NCBI GenBank assembly: GCA_049684915.1
Contig: JBAVGO010000127.1
Coordinates: forward strand, 1 to 8,532
Origin: GWB2-37-7 sp049684915
GTDB lineage: Bacteria > Bacillota > Clostridia > Lutisporales > Lutisporaceae
Length of the DNA: 8,532 bases
Direction of reading: 5' to 3'
In this document: positions 7,705 to 8,532 of the stretch, piece after piece
How the letters are laid out: every line of letters begins with the position of its first letter
Numbering within the stretch: position 1 is the stretch's first letter
Made by a program: the position numbers and the translations under genes
Notes under the pieces: generated by a model
Told to the model about the DNA's origin: nothing
Databases searched by the model: none
Seen by the model: the letters and a program-made list of their open reading frames with translations, nothing else

Positions 7705-8274
7705 ATGAGAGCAGATGTACCTGAATTATTATTTACTTCGCGCGGCGATTTCCGCACGTGGCTGCGTGAAAACGCGGAGACAAGCGACGGAGTGTGGCTT
7801 GTGTTCGGCAAAACAAAAGCGATAGTTACTTTATCTGCAAATGACGCCCTGGAAGAAGCTCTTTGTTTTGGGTGGATAGATGGACAGATGAAAAGCATCG
7901 ACAACACAAAATATATAAAATACTTTGCCCAACGCTGCCCTAAAAGTCCCTGGTCTGAAAAAAACAAGAAAACGGTAGAGACGTTGCGGGGAAAAGGATT
8001 AATGGCCGAATTGGGCGAAAAAGCGGTGGAATCCGCAAAACGAAACGGCATGTGGGACGTTCCGAAGCGTGATCCGATTACCGACAAACAGGTTGAAGCG
8101 TTCGCGGAAAAGTTGGCCGGCATATCACCGGCATATGAGAACTTTAATAATATGCCGCCATCTGTTCGGTTCACATACACAGGAAGATACCTTTCATTCA
8201 AAACTGAGGAAGCCCGACAGCGGGATTTTGAAAAAATTGTAGACAGACTTAACAAGAATCTAAAACCCATGTAA
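7705..8274 (+). CDS. YdeI/OmdA-family protein (bacteriocin-protection, OmpD-associated family)
   Basis: Cytoplasmic protein of 189 residues, the usual length for the YdeI/OmpD-associated family, with no signal peptide or membrane segment. Recognisable features are the N-terminal block with DFRTWLRENAETSDGVWLVF (residues 15-34), the hallmark ALCFGWIDGQMKSID (52-66), and YFAQRCPKSPWSEKNKK (73-89), which is the family's RFTPRKPKSxWSxxNK-type segment. The C-terminal OmdA-like part has VEAFAEKLA and a MPPSVRFTYTGRYLSFKTEE segment (150-169). The biochemical function is not firmly known; family names come from effects on bacteriocin or peptide sensitivity in Gram-negative relatives. The gene is much GC-richer than its neighbours: line 7741-7800 has 38 of 60 G+C, against 15 of 60 at 7321-7380. 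This suggests recent transfer. It starts only 36 bp after the REP-RAYT element, so its native promoter may have been displaced. A start at GTG 7699 is also possible. Confidence 0.9.
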   Translation: MRADVPELLFTSRGDFRTWLRENAETSDGVWLVFGKTKAIVTLSANDALEEALCFGWIDGQMKSIDNTKYIKYFAQRCPKSPWSEKNKKTVETLRGKGLMAELGEKAVESAKRNGMWDVPKRDPITDKQVEAFAEKLAGISPAYENFNNMPPSVRFTYTGRYLSFKTEEARQRDFEKIVDRLNKNLKPM

Positions 8275-8289
8275 GGGAAATAAATAAAC

Positions 8290-8295
8290 GGAGGT
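8290..8295 (+). promoter_or_regulatory. Ribosome binding site of the interrupted gene
   Basis: GGAGGT, seven bases before ATG 8303. This is near-ideal spacing and shows that a real gene started here, 28 bp after the ydeI-like stop. Confidence 0.7.
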
Positions 8296-8302
8296 ATGTC
8301 AA

Positions 8303-8368
8303 ATGGCAAGCACAGAGTTGGTAAAAATCGTTGGAGGGACAAAGGGGACAGGAACCTTGTCCCTTTAG
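8303..8368 (+). pseudogene. 5' remnant of a gene interrupted by the second REP-RAYT copy
   Basis: A good ribosome binding site leads to an ATG followed by ASTELVKIVG. After 11 codons (8303-8335) the reading frame runs into the palindrome of element copy 2 at 8336, continues as GTKGTGTLSL, and stops at TAG 8366-8368. The first 11 codons are therefore host sequence and the rest comes from the mobile element. Spacing of 28 bp from the ydeI-like stop implies the two were one operon. The original product cannot be identified from 11 residues; the rest of the gene, if it survives, lies beyond the right palindrome outside the window. A genuine 21-residue peptide is possible but less likely. Confidence 0.6.
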
Positions 8369-8376
8369 TGTTTTTT
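8334..8376 (+). terminator. Possible terminator at the left end of element copy 2
   Basis: The same hairpin as at 6813, AGGGACAAAGG (8335-8345) with CCTTGTCCCT (8355-8364), followed after six bases by T6 at 8371-8376. The hairpin-to-T6 spacing is the same in both copies although the bases between differ. Insertion here may therefore end transcription of the ydeI-like operon. Confidence 0.42.
8336..8363 (+). repeat. Left REP palindrome of element copy 2
   Basis: 28 bp identical to 6815-6842, in the same orientation and the same position relative to the transposase start. The upstream host flank differs from that of copy 1 except for the adjacent GA, which confirms the left boundary of the element. 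Confidence 0.85.
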
Positions 8377-8390
8377 GATATGCATAGAAT

Positions 8391-8396
8391 GAGGTG
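8391..8396 (+). promoter_or_regulatory. Ribosome binding site of the deleted transposase frame
   Basis: GAGGTG, six bases before TTG 8403. It is conserved with copy 1, so the shortened protein could still be translated. Confidence 0.6.
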
Positions 8397-8402
8397 ATTA
8401 AG

Positions 8403-8532
8403 TTGCTAAGATATGCAAGAAGTATAAGTAAAAGAGGAGTATATCACGTTATGTTACGAGGCATAAACAGACAAACAATTTTTGAAAATGAAGAAAAAGC
8501 AAGAGTATCAGATAGTGAAGTGAAGGAATACA
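8403..8532 (+). pseudogene. Internally deleted RAYT lacking the catalytic core (3' end outside window)
   Basis: From TTG 8403 the frame gives 31 residues that match copy 1 residues 1-31, with Pro2 changed to Leu, Ser11 to Arg and Asp29 to Asn (4 base differences in 93). It then jumps directly to copy 1 residue Lys189 and continues KARVSDSEVKEY to the window edge, with one mismatch in the last 37 bases. Residues 32-188 (471 bp) are missing, including the HUH motif and Tyr119, so it cannot be a transposase. The frame is preserved. If the rest is intact, the product would be a protein of about 95 residues made of the N-terminal segment plus the C-terminal helix-turn-helix. It may be a decaying copy or a non-catalytic DNA-binding derivative. 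The continuation is not visible. Confidence 0.8.

Larger units (their letters stand above)
8336..8532 (+). mobile_element. Second REP-RAYT copy, internally deleted, cut by window edge
   Basis: Starts with the same palindrome and leader as copy 1, with a one-base length difference in the leader. It lies in direct orientation, 1521 bp downstream of copy 1. The right palindrome should lie beyond the window. It carries a transposase frame with a large internal deletion and is inserted in the gene that begins at 8303. Confidence 0.8.

Noticed and set aside
7686..8342. Long antisense open frame opposite the ydeI-like gene
   Set aside because: It mirrors a well-supported conserved gene, crosses into the mobile palindrome at its start, has no recognisable domain and has no ribosome binding site of note. 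It is explained by the GC-rich composition of the sense gene.

Overview
The window looks like chromosomal accessory DNA from a low-GC Gram-positive bacterium, most likely a clostridial Firmicute. The reasons are AT-rich coding sequence, strong GGAGG-type ribosome binding sites, TTG starts, and an RHS/WapA-like giant protein with Clostridia-style YD repeats. The genus cannot be named from the sequence alone. All supported genes are on the + strand.

Region 1 (1-6804) is a polymorphic-toxin locus. The first 6.4 kb is one open frame that enters from beyond the left edge. It encodes several dozen YD (RHS) repeats, the RHS-associated core ending in DPTGH, a peptidoglycan-binding domain, a charged linker and a C-terminal tip that I read as a contact-dependent toxin, possibly RelE/ParE-like. 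A 113-aa acidic ORF follows 21 bp after the toxin stop, where the cognate immunity gene is expected. Tyrosine codon usage changes sharply at about position 5341, inside the conserved core, which suggests that the core end and tip were acquired by recombination.

Region 2 (6815-7668) is a compact REP-RAYT element. It holds a Y1/HUH transposase gene of the REP-associated (TnpA_REP) family, bracketed by two inverted 28-bp palindromic units built on GGGACA/TGTCCC. The left unit starts 10 bp after the immunity stop and the right unit begins on the last base of the transposase stop codon.

Region 3 (7669-8335) is a small, conspicuously GC-richer patch with a complete YdeI/OmdA-family gene (annotated in databases as bacteriocin-protection or OmpD-associated). 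A good ribosome binding site and the first 11 codons of another gene follow it.

Region 4 (8336-8532, cut by the right edge) is a second REP-RAYT copy in the same orientation. It interrupts the gene that starts at 8303. Its transposase frame carries an in-frame 471-bp internal deletion between two near-identical 12-bp repeats, which removes the whole HUH/Tyr catalytic core but keeps the N-terminus and the start of the C-terminal part.

In outline: a toxin/immunity pair, a transposase-bearing palindrome element next to it, a foreign-looking gene, and a catalytically dead second copy that breaks the next gene. The two element copies are direct repeats flanking the ydeI-like gene, so recombination between them could delete it. 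No RNA genes, CRISPR arrays or origins were recognised.
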